Part shown: in pieces, positions 51,076 to 62,746 of the stretch
Position numbering within the stretch: the first letter of the stretch is position 1
Layout of the letters: every line of letters begins with the position of its first letter
Source: Diphasiastrum complanatum
Taxonomy: Eukaryota > Streptophyta > Lycopodiopsida > Lycopodiales > Lycopodiaceae
Direction: 5' to 3'
Length of the DNA: 64,000 nt
Assembly: GCA_029204225.1 (NCBI GenBank)
Contig: CM055095.1
Span: forward strand, 21,619,252 to 21,683,251
Notes under the pieces: generated by a model
Seen by the model: only the letters and a program-made list of their open reading frames with translations
The model's database searches: none
Told to the model about the DNA's origin: nothing
Translations under genes and position numbers: made by a program

Positions 51076-51552
51076 CTGGAAAATCCGTATTTTTCATGGG
51101 AGATAACCTTTTGTTATATATGTATGTATGTACATTCAAATAAACGTAAATGTTGTTTTTGTAGTTGGTGATTATTATTGTTTGTCTGATATAGGCTTTG
51201 CCACACCTTCCACCTGGGAGAATGTAACCTTCAAATTTGGAGAGACTCTTATTGTTGCAAGCATTTAGATGTAGGCATCTGCAACCGTACACAATCTTGG
51301 TGAATACCAAAGTTTAAAATTTGTGTACAATTGTAGAGGCCTACAGTGAAAACTGTAAACCAATCAGAGCCTATCCTAATTTGAAGGTTTTGCATCTTCC
51401 TAGGTGAAAGTTATAGCATAACCCGTGTCACACAACAAACAGACGCAGTTTGGGAGCAGTCTACAAGGAAGGTTTGTCCGTACTATAGGTGCATCTTAGT
51501 TGATGACAAACTCTCAAACATTGAATCCAGTCAACAAGCATGTCAGTTTTTT

Positions 51553-52058
51553 ATGTCAGTAATGTTGGTGAGTCGTTTGTTATTTTGACCAAATACATTG
51601 CATAGATTAGGGTTTATAAATGTAGCGTGATACATGTTTCGGTCCTACATAAATCATTTTTGACAATGTTCAATCTTGATATTATGATTTGTCTCATCTA
51701 ATAACAGTTGGCCACCTGTGTGTTTGTGCAGATGGTGAACTTGATGGTGGATCATCATCGATTTTCCGTGGAGTTTAGGGAGCTGCTTGGTGATGGAGAG
51801 CATATCTTGTGCAGCACATTCATGTGGTTGTTGGAGCTATATATTTGTTATTTGATTAGTGAAGAGAGCATCATTGCCACATCTCCTCAGAGATTTCATT
51901 TGCTCTTAGATGTAGATTTGCTACTTAGTGATATAAGATATGTTTATAGGAATAGCAGCACTATTAGTGCATCTGCCTTTGAGGCAATGTTAGATAGCCT
52001 GGTGTATAGCCAGGTGATGGTATTAGATTTAAGTGATGACATTTCTACGATGTTTTGA
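51553..52058 (+). CDS. Two-exon gene, 113-residue unknown protein (copy B)
   Basis: Predicted exons are 51553-51567 (M-S-V-M-L) and 51732-52058, with an intron 51568-51731 (164 bp, GTGAGT...TTTGTGCAG). Exon structure and exon 2 length (327 bp) equal copy A. Exon 2 gives MVNLMVDHHRFSVEF, LLDVDLLLSDIRYVYR and MLDSLVYSQVMVLDLSDD. Similarity to copy A is roughly 40% by eye in exon 2, while exon 1 and the first 33 intron bases are almost identical. No known domain. The intact frame in both copies, despite the decay all around, argues that this is or recently was a real gene. Confidence 0.6.
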
Positions 52059-52317
52059 AACTCTTTTTATTTACAGTTCAAAAATGTATTTTATCTTTAT
52101 CCAAATGACATGTATTGTTTAGAATGTATTTTCAAGAATTCTTTGAATGTAAATCATTCATCCATCTCTCCTTTCTTTGCTAAGCTGTTTCAAAGCATAG
52201 GTTATACAAACGTTCGATTATGTATTTATCCTCTATGATAAATATTTTAAGATGGATTACTATCCCCTTGGCTTAATTCTCTAAATGGAATGTTAGATAT
52301 TCGAGATGCGCGAGATT

Positions 52318-53600
<1,283 letters not shown>

Positions 53601-53723
53601 TTTCGACCCTTTATATATTCTCTATCCTTTGTACTGTCAACTCAGAAATCCGAATTTCTAACCGATAGTATCGAACTTTACAATGGGTCGGATTTCTGAC
53701 TAACAATATCGGATTTTACAATG

Positions 53724-53850
<127 letters not shown>

Positions 53851-53916
53851 GCATCACACACACATCACGCTCATGCACACCCACCCCCCATCAGTCGCTC
53901 GTGCCATCAGCTATGG

Positions 53917-54120
53917 CCACGTACATACACACACATACATCGGCCACCCGCAACGACCATCAGCTTTCCTCCTAAACCATCGTTGCTCACCCGTCAATGA
54001 CGGGCACTCTTTACTGGTATATATATTAAAGATATTTTAGAGACAACATGTAAGGGAGATGTTAACCCACCCTGCTCTCCCTATGTCACGCTTAGGGAGA
54101 GTAGGGTGGGTAACCCACCC
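53917..54120 (+). repeat. Module end with hairpin (copy B)
   Basis: Counterpart of 46161-46420. The hairpin arms are 54061-54083 (GTTAACCCACCCTGCTCTCC..) and 54093-54114 (TAGGGAGAGTAGGGTGGG..), pairing over about 22 bp with one mismatch and one indel; the loop is TGTCACGCT. Confidence 0.8.
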
Positions 54121-54174
54121 TTAAACAAGCTCTTATACGGGATGTCCTCACACTGTTGATTGGGATGCCCACTA

Positions 54175-54175
<1 letters not shown>

Positions 54176-54239
<64 letters not shown>
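54176..54239. repeat. (CT)n microsatellite
   Basis: CT dinucleotides between the module end and the CACTA remnant. Confidence 0.95.
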
Positions 54240-54242
<3 letters not shown>

Positions 54243-54314
54243 AATTTTCTCTCGCTCCAAACGTTGCACTCACAATAATTAAGTCAGTTTTTTTTTTTCA
54301 ATGAAGGGCTCTCA

Positions 54315-55351
54315 CTCAGTGGCTACAATGCATGTCCCATTTGTGGCTAGAATTTGCAAGCACGCCACTCACAATATCTATGAAAGATGGTTTATGAGGG
54401 CCACACTCGATACCTTCCACCCAATCACCCTATGCGTGAGGGGCTTGTTGGTCAACGTTCCCACACCATGAAGGTACAACACATAATATTTGGGCCAATA
54501 TTCAATGTCATTTATTTTTTTAATAGTGCCTCTCTTTAAATATGTTCTAGCGATAATTTTCTCAATTAAATGTGTGTGCTTGTTTCTTTATGTTGTAAGC
54601 AAGTGATTGGCTTCAAATTTGGAGATCCAATCAAGGTCTAGGCGACTCCCTCTTGCATGCACATATTCAAGAATGTGGGGAGCACAATCTGGGAACACTT
54701 AACCAGTGCCAAAGATAAAAAAGATGCACGAGATGACTTAAAAGAAGTGGAAAAGATGGCCAATTTATGCCCACAAATGGTAGGGAATTCAATTGTCCTC
54801 CCAAAGGCTCAATGGATCTTCTCGCGGAGAGAAGAGACGATTGTAAAGAAGGCAATAGCCTCATTTCAAACTCTGACAGGAAACATGTGATGCCTAAAGT
54901 GCAGGGTGCCTTCACAAGGGACAACAAGCTAAGTGGACGAAAGTCTCATGACTTGCATAATTTTTTACAAGTTGGCATGGCATGTTTTTTTATGTTGCTT
55001 CCACCTCAGCATTCTGGATTACATTTTATAGCATGTCTTGTAATTTCATGATGATCTCATTGCGCATATCTGTATCTCAATGGCCAGATTGTTTTTGCTC
55101 ATGCAGTTTGTGCTTCCCTTGGTGTTGAGAAAGTTTTTAAGGAGAAGGTAAATAAGTTTTGCATTCTTAATAGTGAAGAAATGCAAAAGTGGATTTCTCT
55201 ATATGAAGAGGCCAAGGCTCATAGACGAGCCACTTTCAAGGGAGGTCATAGAAGACAACCATATCCACCTAACCTTGCCCTTCTACGCAAGGACATGATG
55301 CTTAATTAGCTACGTGATGCCCTTAGAGAAGCCTCGGCAAATAACCGAGAA

Positions 55352-55429
<78 letters not shown>

Positions 55430-56419
55430 AGTGATTTGCAAGGGGGTGTGAGTTACATGTAAGCTATGATGATCATCATTCACATGTTAATTAAACCATT
55501 TGTATGTGAAATTTTGTACATGTTTGTTGTTCCTAACACATTTTTTTCTATTTTGTTTAGTACAAAAAATACAATGCACTCTGGACACATGGACGACTCT
55601 TTTGTACAGAGCACATTGACAAAAATAAAAACACATACGATTGTGGAGTCATGGCAAATTTTACCCAAGAGAGTCGAGCAAGTATGGCAGACACCAATTT
55701 ACTCTCTTCTCAACTTGCTTATTGTGGGACAATCAATGACATCCTCGAAGTTGGATTTAGGCAATTCAGCTTTTTTATATTTGATGTCAAATGGTTCAAA
55801 GTTATTTGCAATGGTCCCAATGCAACTGTCATGAAAGATGAGAGTAGTTATTTTGCCATTGACTCTACCAAGCTTTGGACGGATCAAAGCGATACATTTG
55901 TTTTTCCTTAACAATGTGACCAGGTACATTTCTTCAATGTCTTCAAGATGTCTATGCTCTTTTGTTGTCAATCAGTCGATTTTCAGTATACTGCAAAAAA
56001 TGTATAATATGTGTATATCCAAGCAACTGTAACATAGCTATGGATACTAATTATTAGTCAATGTTTATAGTAACATCGATCAATTATAGGTGGTCTTTCA
56101 CCCCGATCATTCAGATCCTAGATGGTGGTATGTGATTCAAGTCGCTTCTCAAAGTAAAAGAATTTTTGAAGATAGAGATGTTGTGGAGGACATGACGGTG
56201 CCAACTGATGCACCTCATGAACAAGACCATGTTGATGGAATCGATGACACATTTTCAGAGGACGATCATATGCAAGCTTCACAAGCTAATGATGGTGTTG
56301 AACGTGATGTATCATCATCGGATGGATCGATGACACACGACACACCTTCTCGATCTCACTCGTTGTCATCGTCGCCATTAGCTTTTGAAGATCAACTTAC
56401 TAATAACGAAGCTATATGA
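54315..56419 (+). pseudogene. CACTA (En/Spm) TNP2 transposase remnant
   Basis: From 54321 the frame reads GYNACPICG, a stop (TAG 54348-54350), SQYL, a stop (TGA 54381-54383), KMVYEGHTRYLPPNHPMR: the TNP2 zinc-like start (Y.ACP.C....YMGHRRYLP.NHP.R). Then VGSTIWEHL and ARDDLKEVEKM (54670-54760), KLSGRKSHDLHNFLQ (54935-54970), and FCILNSEEMQKWISLYEE (55160-55210). A (GA)n tract (55353-55428) splits the gene. DUF4216 follows: GVMANFTQESRASMADTN and YCGTINDILEVGFRQF..FDVKWFK. A good intron (about 55923-56089, GTACAT...TTATAG) joins it to VVFHPDHSDPRWWYVIQ and an acidic tail ending at 56419. Most of the catalytic core and DUF4218 are deleted. Confidence 0.85.
55353..55428. repeat. (GA)n microsatellite inside the CACTA gene
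   Basis: It interrupts transposase-derived sequence between the DUF4218-end region and DUF4216. Confidence 0.95.
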
Positions 56420-56963
56420 GATATTTGGGTCTCATTTGGTTTGGCGGATATGTTGCATTCTGATGCGGCAAATGATAACGACGAATCACCAAATAAATAA
56501 ATGAGACAGTATAATGTATTTAAACTCATTGTAATATTAATCATATTTCTCACAGGTGTGATTACACTTTATTAATTGACTAGTTGACATCAAACAAGAA
56601 GTCAACGCATGTGAGTACACAAATTGTGGTTATCATTTTTTTGTGATACATAAATTTCTTTATTCACTTGTGCATATGACAACCAATGTTGATAGAAAAT
56701 AGAATTTAATGTATTGATAGGTAACAAATTTCAAAACTGAGATCCATTTACACTCTATAACGTATCGTGGGTTATGCCGAAGGGCCCTTTATATCCCTCT
56801 GTATATGCCTCTTTATAATACTCTCTATAAATGTTTGAAAAACAAGTTAAAATTTGGTAGGCTTATACCGAGGCTAGAAACCAGACCTGAGGCTTGAGCT
56901 TTTTGCCCCCCAACGACTCATTTTAAAAACTATCGTTAAAAAAAAACGCACAAAAAAAGCCTT
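56420..56963. other. CACTA subterminal region
   Basis: No gene. Sequence between the transposase stop and the terminal repeat, probably the subterminal region of the element. CTCTATAA recurs near 56753 and 56821. Confidence 0.4.
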
Positions 56964-56988
56964 GGAAATCACCCGTCCTCTTGTAGTG
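56964..56988 (+). mobile_element. CACTA 3' terminal inverted repeat end
   Basis: The reverse complement starts CACTACAAGAGGACGGG, the CACTACAAGA-type terminus of CACTA elements. The next three bases outside are CAT (56989-56991), a possible 3-bp target-site copy. The partner terminus was not found upstream. Confidence 0.65.
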
Positions 56989-56991
56989 CAT

Positions 56992-57336
56992 CCTGTCATT
57001 TACATTATAGGAGTTCTCAAACTTAGAAGGGCCGTTTGTTATGAGTTTTTTTTTTTCCTTGTTGTTTATGTCCGTGGCCCAATCGGTTCTTGACATAGTG
57101 GCTTCTATGTAACATAACTCGCCTGACCCGGAAAACACAATTCATGTGTGGGCAAATTTGAATTTTCGGTCCAGTAGATTGGAAGCATACTATTGGTTGG
57201 CATGCGCGACAACTGGTTGACTAAACTGCTTGGGTTAACCTCAAGTTAAAATTATCTTGGGACTCACAAATAGGTTTGGTGCCTATTATACTCTGGACTC
57301 TCATATTGACGAGTTCAAACACGAACTCTTCAGGCT
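56992..57336. other. Short spacer, no gene seen
   Basis: Sequence between the CACTA end and the first ORF of the following gene cluster. Nothing recognised. Confidence 0.5.
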
Positions 57337-58015
57337 ATGGCGATGAGAAGGAGACCGAGATCCTTGATATGCTCTACAATTTTTTATAATGAGAAAGAAG
57401 ATGATGGCGCATGGATTGCTCGTGAATATCATGAGGCTTCTTGGGTACTGATGCATCCATCGACGAGAGGGGCTTTTCACCAAAAGAAAAAGGCCAAGTA
57501 TACATATAGATCTTATTGGAAAGGGCGGATTATTGATTTCAAAGTTTCTCCAGGAGGACAAACCATTTCAGAGGTGCTTATTCAACATGTTTATATGCAT
57601 TCAGAACTTAATGTGGAGGCTATAAATCCACATGATTTTTGAAAGTGTAATTGTAAGTATCTTAATTTTTTGGATTGCTTGTCATTTTTAAAACGTAATC
57701 GTATTTATGAATCGGAGCTTATTATGATTTTATATTGCAGATCTATATCCTTCAAAATTACATGAATGGGAACTTGTGGCGTCTCTTTCAGGTATTATAG
57801 ATGTCATCCATTCAGAAATTGGCAAATTGCAATACAGAGGACGAACGACAAAAGAACTTGCAGATTCTGGAATAGTTTTTTACAATGCTATGTATATTCC
57901 AGACACAAATGGAGGAATGGAAAAACTAGAGTGTATACCTCTACCTAATTTTCAAGATAACGTGTGGTGGATTGCAGTCAACGACAATATAATGTTTTTG
58001 TTCCAAGCTATATAA
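57337..58015 (+). pseudogene. Two-exon unknown gene with one in-frame stop
   Basis: Exon 1 57337-57652 starts MAMRRRPRSL and contains DDGAWIAREYHEASWVLMHP and VSPGGQTISEVLIQHVY. Exon 2 57741-58015 contains KLHEWELVASLSGIIDVIH and MYIPDTNGGMEKLE. The intron 57653-57740 has GTAAGT and TATTGCAG ends and joins the exons in phase (N-Y-L-Y-P-S-K). The only defect is TGA at 57640-57642 in H-D-F-stop-K-C-N, which a C-to-T change in CGA would explain. Without it the product would be about 196 residues. No family recognised. It could also be a shorter, intact 101-residue protein ending at that TGA. Confidence 0.45.
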
Positions 58016-58181
58016 TGATGTACAAAAGTCACTCAAAACTAGTACTCGATCAAGAAATGTGCACTTAAGCTGGTTTTTTCCAATGTCATTGTTTGTCAGC
58101 TCTTTTTCAAACACAGAGGTGCATCAAACTCCCACATTGTTTGTTTGCAAAAATCTATCAGATGATTTTTAATTCAAATTC

Positions 58182-58696
58182 ATGGACAAAGGTTGGGATA
58201 TAAGATCCACTGCAGATATTGCTTGTAGAATCAAACATTCATCCATATCATTTAGATACAGTATAGAAAAGCAAATGCTAAGTATGGTGTTTCATTATCA
58301 GAGATGGAAAGAACACAATGGTACTTGGGCCCCATTAGATCAAGATCTAGACAGCATTGGACACACTGATCGTATATGCATTGATATCATGGCAAATGGG
58401 GATTTACTTACTACTATTGAGGTTGAGCACGACTGGACCTTATTCTACATTAGAACGGAACTGACACTTTTACAACAAGATATCCCCGAATATTTCAGTT
58501 TTATATTGGATGGAAAATTGGTATGACAAATTTATGAATTTGTATATTAATTTGTATTCATTATCCTTTTTGTCAATATTCGGATCACTAATTGTAATTT
58601 GATTAATGTATGTTTGTGCAGATACGTAAAAGACATGAAGAGAAAATCAAATGCAAAAATTTGGGGGGAATTGTTCAAATAATAGAGCAATCATGA
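58182..58696 (+). CDS. Two-exon gene, 137 residues, possible ubiquitin-like fold
   Basis: Exons 58182-58520 and 58622-58696; intron 58521-58621 (GTATGA...TTTGTGCAG), in phase. The ATG at 58182 gives MDKGWDIRSTADIACRIK. The C-terminal 70 residues (ICIDIMANGD, TIEVEHDWTLFYIRTEL, YFSFILDGKLIRKRHEEK, GGIVQIIEQS) follow the strand-strand-helix-strand-strand order and hydrophobic spacing of ubiquitin-like domains. A Gly-Gly occurs before the last strand, not at the C-terminus, so conjugation is not implied. The reading frame is intact. It ends 180 bp from the convergent Ulp1-like protease gene. The fold assignment is inference by eye. Confidence 0.5.
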
Positions 58697-58874
58697 TACA
58701 AGATTTGTAAAAACTCTCATAAATATCAATATATTTCTCATTTTTTGAGAATGTACATGTGCGTCCTGTATTTTACAATGGATGCTTTTACCCCATGGTC
58801 TCTATCTTTCTATATGCCCATAATTATTCACAAGGCATTACATCAAAAATCTATATCTCTATTTAATCTATTAT

Positions 58875-59895
58875 TTACAACTCAAAGTAATATGGATTAT
58901 CTCCACCCTGTACTAGTGTTAGTTGTGGACTTGATTGCCCTCTCGTATCCACAGCTGGACTGGGTGTTGCATGAGATAATAAGTTCACCAACATTTGTTG
59001 ACGAAACTCATATATCTCATTCATTGTAAATACTCGACATTTATACTGCAAATCCAAAATAACCGAGTCAATTGATTGATCAGGAACCAAATCGAAAATA
59101 ATTTAGTTAGGCCATTCAGTAGTCTATTTACCTTTCGTATATCTAGAGCCCCGGATTGCATGATGTACCACTCTAAGAAATCCTGTATATTGCGGATGGA
59201 GAACCATCCACAGCTATGTCCATCATCTTGCTGAGCTGACTTCAATCACAAAACGTATAATACGTTAGTTGTGCACTCTCAAAAAAATACATCATATTAC
59301 CTATCAGATACTTGATGAGAAATACTTATTTCTGCATCAACAATCTCCAGGTGGCTATTACAGTGGCCCCATCCGGCCTTGGTAAAAATGGCAACATTCT
59401 GTTGTACATCACGTCCATTTCGGCATGGGTAGAGCTCAAGGAATTCATTAAACAGATGGGATTAATGATCTCATCTGAATCTTCCCTAAGGGAGATTATA
59501 TGCATACTCCAATGCTTATTGCAAACAAGAGATAATTAGTTAAACTGAAGGAATTACAATACCTAATAAAAATATTACTTGAATTTATTCTATGTGATCA
59601 CTTACTTTTGGCAGTATGGAATAATAAAGACTTTGGTCTCCGAGGTTGTATGGAGAAGATATTTTGTCGTCCGAGTTGGACTATGAAGGTTGTGTGCAAA
59701 AAAGGACAGCACAACTTTAATGTCCTTAGTATCATCGCATTTACATCTATTTACAAAATACATCAAACCAGCCTCCACAACTAGATCTGATATATCTGAG
59801 GTCTTATCCTTCAAGGCATCACAAAAGTCTTTATTTATGTGATTTACATAATTAATTGACTTACACAAAAAGAAAATTGACCTACTAGCGCAACA
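58875..59895 (-). pseudogene. Ulp1-like (C48) cysteine protease region
   Basis: Ulp1/SENP proteases cleave SUMO-type modifiers using His-Asp-Gln-Cys. On the minus strand: LCKSINYVNHINKDFC and DISDLVVEAGLMYFVNRC (59868-59700), then VFIIPYCQK to a GTAAGT donor near 59610. After a putative intron, KHWSMHIISL carries the His (codon 59514-59512). Later AQQDDGHSCGWFSIRNIQDFLEW carries the Gln and the nucleophile Cys (codon 59212-59210). The Asp position is uncertain because two frames compete at 59460-59300 (one gives MNSL, with Asn). VPDQSIDSVILDLQYKC follows after a one-base shift near 59085, and the frame stops at 58875. In sequence order this is H...Q-x-C, as in the family. It continues directly from the H3-like region upstream. 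Confidence 0.7.
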
Positions 59896-60674
59896 TACTC
59901 ATTAAAAACTATATACCTCTCAGAATCCAAAAATGAATGTTTCGGATCAACAGGAAATCTTACACAAAGATCATTATAAAAATCACCTATTAAACTTATA
60001 TCTAGATCCGATATTATTTTATCTACAGTAGAGGTCATATCCTCGTTATTGTGGGATGGAATGGAGGGAATGGAAGAGGAACTACTTGAATAGTTACGAG
60101 TGGTGGGAGGAGAAGAATGCACTGTAGACTGGTGTGATGGTCCAACCAAAGGACGAGAGATGTGAGGGGGGAATGGTGATTCGCTGAGTACCACCCTTTG
60201 CCTGGCAGGCCTGGTGGGCTTGGTCTGCTTTCTCCTTCTTCATTGAGAAACAGGCCCTCTCTCTGTAGGTGGTGGCCTAGAGGTGAAGCCACTCTTAAAG
60301 ACTTGATCATATGTACTCCTCAGCCTCATGACAAGATGCATGTCCTGAGGCATGAGGGTAACTCTCTTAGTGTGCACTGTGCAAAGCGTGGAGTCCTCAA
60401 AGAATTTGACTTGAAAGTCCTCATAGGCAATATGGAGGACTTCCAGGGCTATTATGTTCTAGCGAACATCATGTGAGAGTGACCTTGTCACTAATCTCAC
60501 AGACCTGTAGAACGGAGCACGAGAAATCAAAAGATTCATTGTCCTCTGAAGTCTCCTGATATCCTTTAACCATGGTCTTCTGGGCCAACCTACTCTCCTA
60601 CCAGTGCCCACTGCCCTTTGTACAGGAGGGCGAGGAAATGTGGTAAGGCATGTTGTCTGCTTGGTACGGGCCAT
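59896..60674 (-). pseudogene. Histone H3-like domain with basic/serine-rich extension, in frame with the protease
   Basis: The ATG at 60674 starts MARTKQTT, the H3 N-terminus. The tail is short and proline/arginine-rich. The histone fold reads LKDIRRLQRTMNLLISRAPF, YRSVRLVTRSLSHDVR, stop, NIIALEVLHIAYEDFQ, VKFFEDSTLCTVHTKRVTLM and PQDMHLVMRLR, matching H3 alphaN (IRKYQKSTELLIRKLPF) through alpha3. AYEDF and RVTLM are closer to CENH3 than to canonical H3. The TAG at 60461-60459 stands for Gln by C-to-T. A TGA (60242-60240) ends the fold at residue 144, but the same frame goes on: RRRKQTKPTRPARQR, a serine-rich linker, DKIISDLDISLIGDFYNDL, to the protease. Either one fusion gene with two nonsense changes, or an H3-like gene next to a protease gene. 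Confidence 0.7.
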
Positions 60675-60921
60675 TTCAAGCTAAGATATCGATATGATGC
60701 GCCAATGAGATAGAAAAGTGCATATCCGATAAGGGAGGCGCATGATGGCGATATCGCAGCTGGCGTATTGCCACAAGGCGCAGAGGGGGAAGCTATACTG
60801 ATATGTGAGTCTCTAGGCGCGTGGTAGTGATATGCGTATAGCGAGGAGCGGAACTGAACGAAAAAAGTTGAGGAGAGCTAGGGAATGAAGAAATTCGAAA
60901 CTGAAATATGAGCCAAAAACG

Positions 60922-60933
60922 TCCTTTTATACC
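60922..60933 (-). promoter_or_regulatory. TATA box for the H3-like/Ulp1 gene
   Basis: The reverse complement reads GGTATAAAAGGA, a consensus TATA box about 250 bp upstream of the ATG at 60674. Confidence 0.6.
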
Positions 60934-60954
60934 TGTAGAACGTCCCATCATACT

Positions 60955-61246
60955 CACACGTGTGATGTGACACCTCTACTCCTTGCACGTGTCATCACAC
61001 GGACCTATCATTTGTCAGGACATTAGCAATTCGAACGATCATACGACTGGCATGCACGTGCGAGGACACGTGTCATGATCTGGGCCACACATGCATCACG
61101 GGACGACTGCTTCATACGATCGTACAGTTGGCATACACGTGCGAGCACACGTGTCAGGATCTGAAGTGTACGCGTGTCATGCCAATGATTGGGTCGTCGT
61201 TTCCACACGTATGGAAATTTTGACGGCACGTTTCCGAAACACGTGT
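60955..61246. promoter_or_regulatory. Cluster of ACGTG (G-box/ABRE) motifs, partly tandem
   Basis: CACGTG-type cores lie near 60957, 60986, 61055, 61067, 61137, 61148 and 61239. Several extend to ACACGTGTC, the form bound by plant bZIP factors in abscisic-acid responses. Part of the cluster is a 46-bp direct repeat (about 61037-61082 and 61118-61163). It lies between two divergent genes. Confidence 0.6.
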
Positions 61247-61270
61247 ACGGTTCAGATGCTCTGAATTAGA

Positions 61271-61280
61271 CTATATATAT
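61271..61280 (+). promoter_or_regulatory. TATA box for the divergent plus-strand gene
   Basis: CTATATATAT about 230 bp upstream of the ATG at 61510. A minimal uORF (ATG TAA near 61430) lies in between. Confidence 0.55.
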
Positions 61281-61509
61281 GGGTGTTGTTTTCGGAATTC
61301 AGTTTCACATATTGAGTCTAGAAAACTGACCTGCTGCTAAATCAGTACATACAATATCGCTACCACACACCCAACAGATCGTTCCATAGTCGCGCTGCTC
61401 CCCTGCCACGTAGTTCCGATATTTGACATCATGTAAAGTGTATATCGCCGTCACGCACCCAGGATTACACTGTTGATTTTACCTTTGCTAATCAGCGCCT
61501 CATATCGAT

Positions 61510-62746
61510 ATGGCCTCCTCTTCTAGTAGTTTGATCTATGATAGAGCTCTTAGTTCTTCCCTTGTTGATGCTGCAGTTAGCGATAGACAGACCCATTTTT
61601 TGTCCTATTTTGATTTTCAGTTTGACATAGAGAGATTTGTTATTGAGCACAAGGAAGTTTTTCCCAAACTGTACAAGGATGTTTATGAGTGCTTGCAACA
61701 GGGTACCCTTCTGATGGACGGCCTGAGATTTGTGCATTTCACAGATTTGACTCATGCTCAGCCTAGTGCCAAGCAAAGGCATGATCGTAAGTTTGTCAAA
61801 CTTATTGATCTGTTTAAACGTGTCATACCTTGTGAGGAACACAATTAAGTAAGTCACTTCGTTCAGAAGGGTATGGCCTTCATGTTTTTCTTTTCTGCTC
61901 TTATCGCTGATGAGGCAAAATCTTCTGGGTTGTCCATGATTGGTTTGCCCTCCCCTACCACTCGTGTGGCTTCAAAGGTTTCCATTACTGATGAGGTTTT
62001 AGGAGATGTAGAGGAGGCCAGGCAAACACAGCTATATGATCTTGCCAAGGCTCATTCTCTGTCTATCTCTTCCTTATCTACCGTGAGCGAGATTGACCAG
62101 AGCAGAACCCTGATGGACCTCCCTGTGTACCATATGGACGATATTGCATTCTTGTCCATTAGCGACATCGGAGACGCCGATGGATCTCAGAGAACATGAG
62201 ATATTATCTCTTATGTCAAGGATGATTTCTGAATTTGAGGAGGAGTTTTTGGCTTTTCAGAAAAAATATCCGTCACCTCCCATATATACTATTCCAGCTG
62301 ACCAGCAATCCACCATTATTGCTGGTGACAATTTAGAAACTGCTGGTGTGATCCAAGCTGACGAGGAGGATTTGGTAAGTACACCTTCTCACAAAAATCA
62401 TTTACTATTTAAAGTGTAACTGATGATTGATCTGCTAGTTTGACTAACACTTGATTTATGTGTTGTTGAAGTTGATGCCTTTGCTAGCAGGCATGGAGGA
62501 TTGAGAGAGAGACAAGGTGAGAGACAAAAGGATGCCTCATTGGCTCATTATTTGAAACATTTTGTAAATAAAGAAATTTGTATTCTTCATGAAAGGTTTT
62601 TTGTAAATGCGGGAACCTTCATGGCCATCAAGGCCCTGTCTTATTTTGCCCAAGGGCATAAATATCCAAAAAATACATATAGAATCATTTTTGTCAAAAG
62701 AGATGTTGCTGAATTATATGACAAATTGCCAGACTTTGAGTTGTAA
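61510..62746 (+). pseudogene. Unknown gene divergent from the H3-like/Ulp1 gene
   Basis: The ATG at 61510 gives MASSSSSLIYDRALSSSL. The frame holds FDIERFVIEHKEVFPKLYKD and FVKLIDLFKRVIP, stops at TAA 61846-61848 (E-E-H-N-stop-V-S-H), and reads on in the same frame to 62199 (ALIADEAKSSGLSM, HMDDIAFLSISDIGDADG). A one-base shift near 62185 continues it as HEILSLMSRMISEFEEEFL to a GTAAGT donor at about 62374. A further coding-like exon ends at 62746 (ASLAHYLKHFVNKEICILHE, YRIIFVKRDVAELYDKLPDF). No domain recognised. The Ser-rich start and acidic middle suggest an intracellular protein. The breaks may be real decay or a mis-guessed gene structure. Confidence 0.4.

Noticed and set aside
50986..51171. 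Open frame across the trnS fragment
   Set aside because: The tRNA match explains the sequence; the frame has no protein similarity.
57640..60461. U-to-C RNA editing as a way to rescue TGA and TAG stops
   Set aside because: Such editing is known from fern and hornwort organelles, and this DNA looks nuclear; several loci here also have frameshifts that editing would not repair.
61023..61229. Minus-strand frame with repeated LTRVLAR..CQ.YDR
   Set aside because: It is antisense to the duplicated promoter segment and reflects that DNA repeat.
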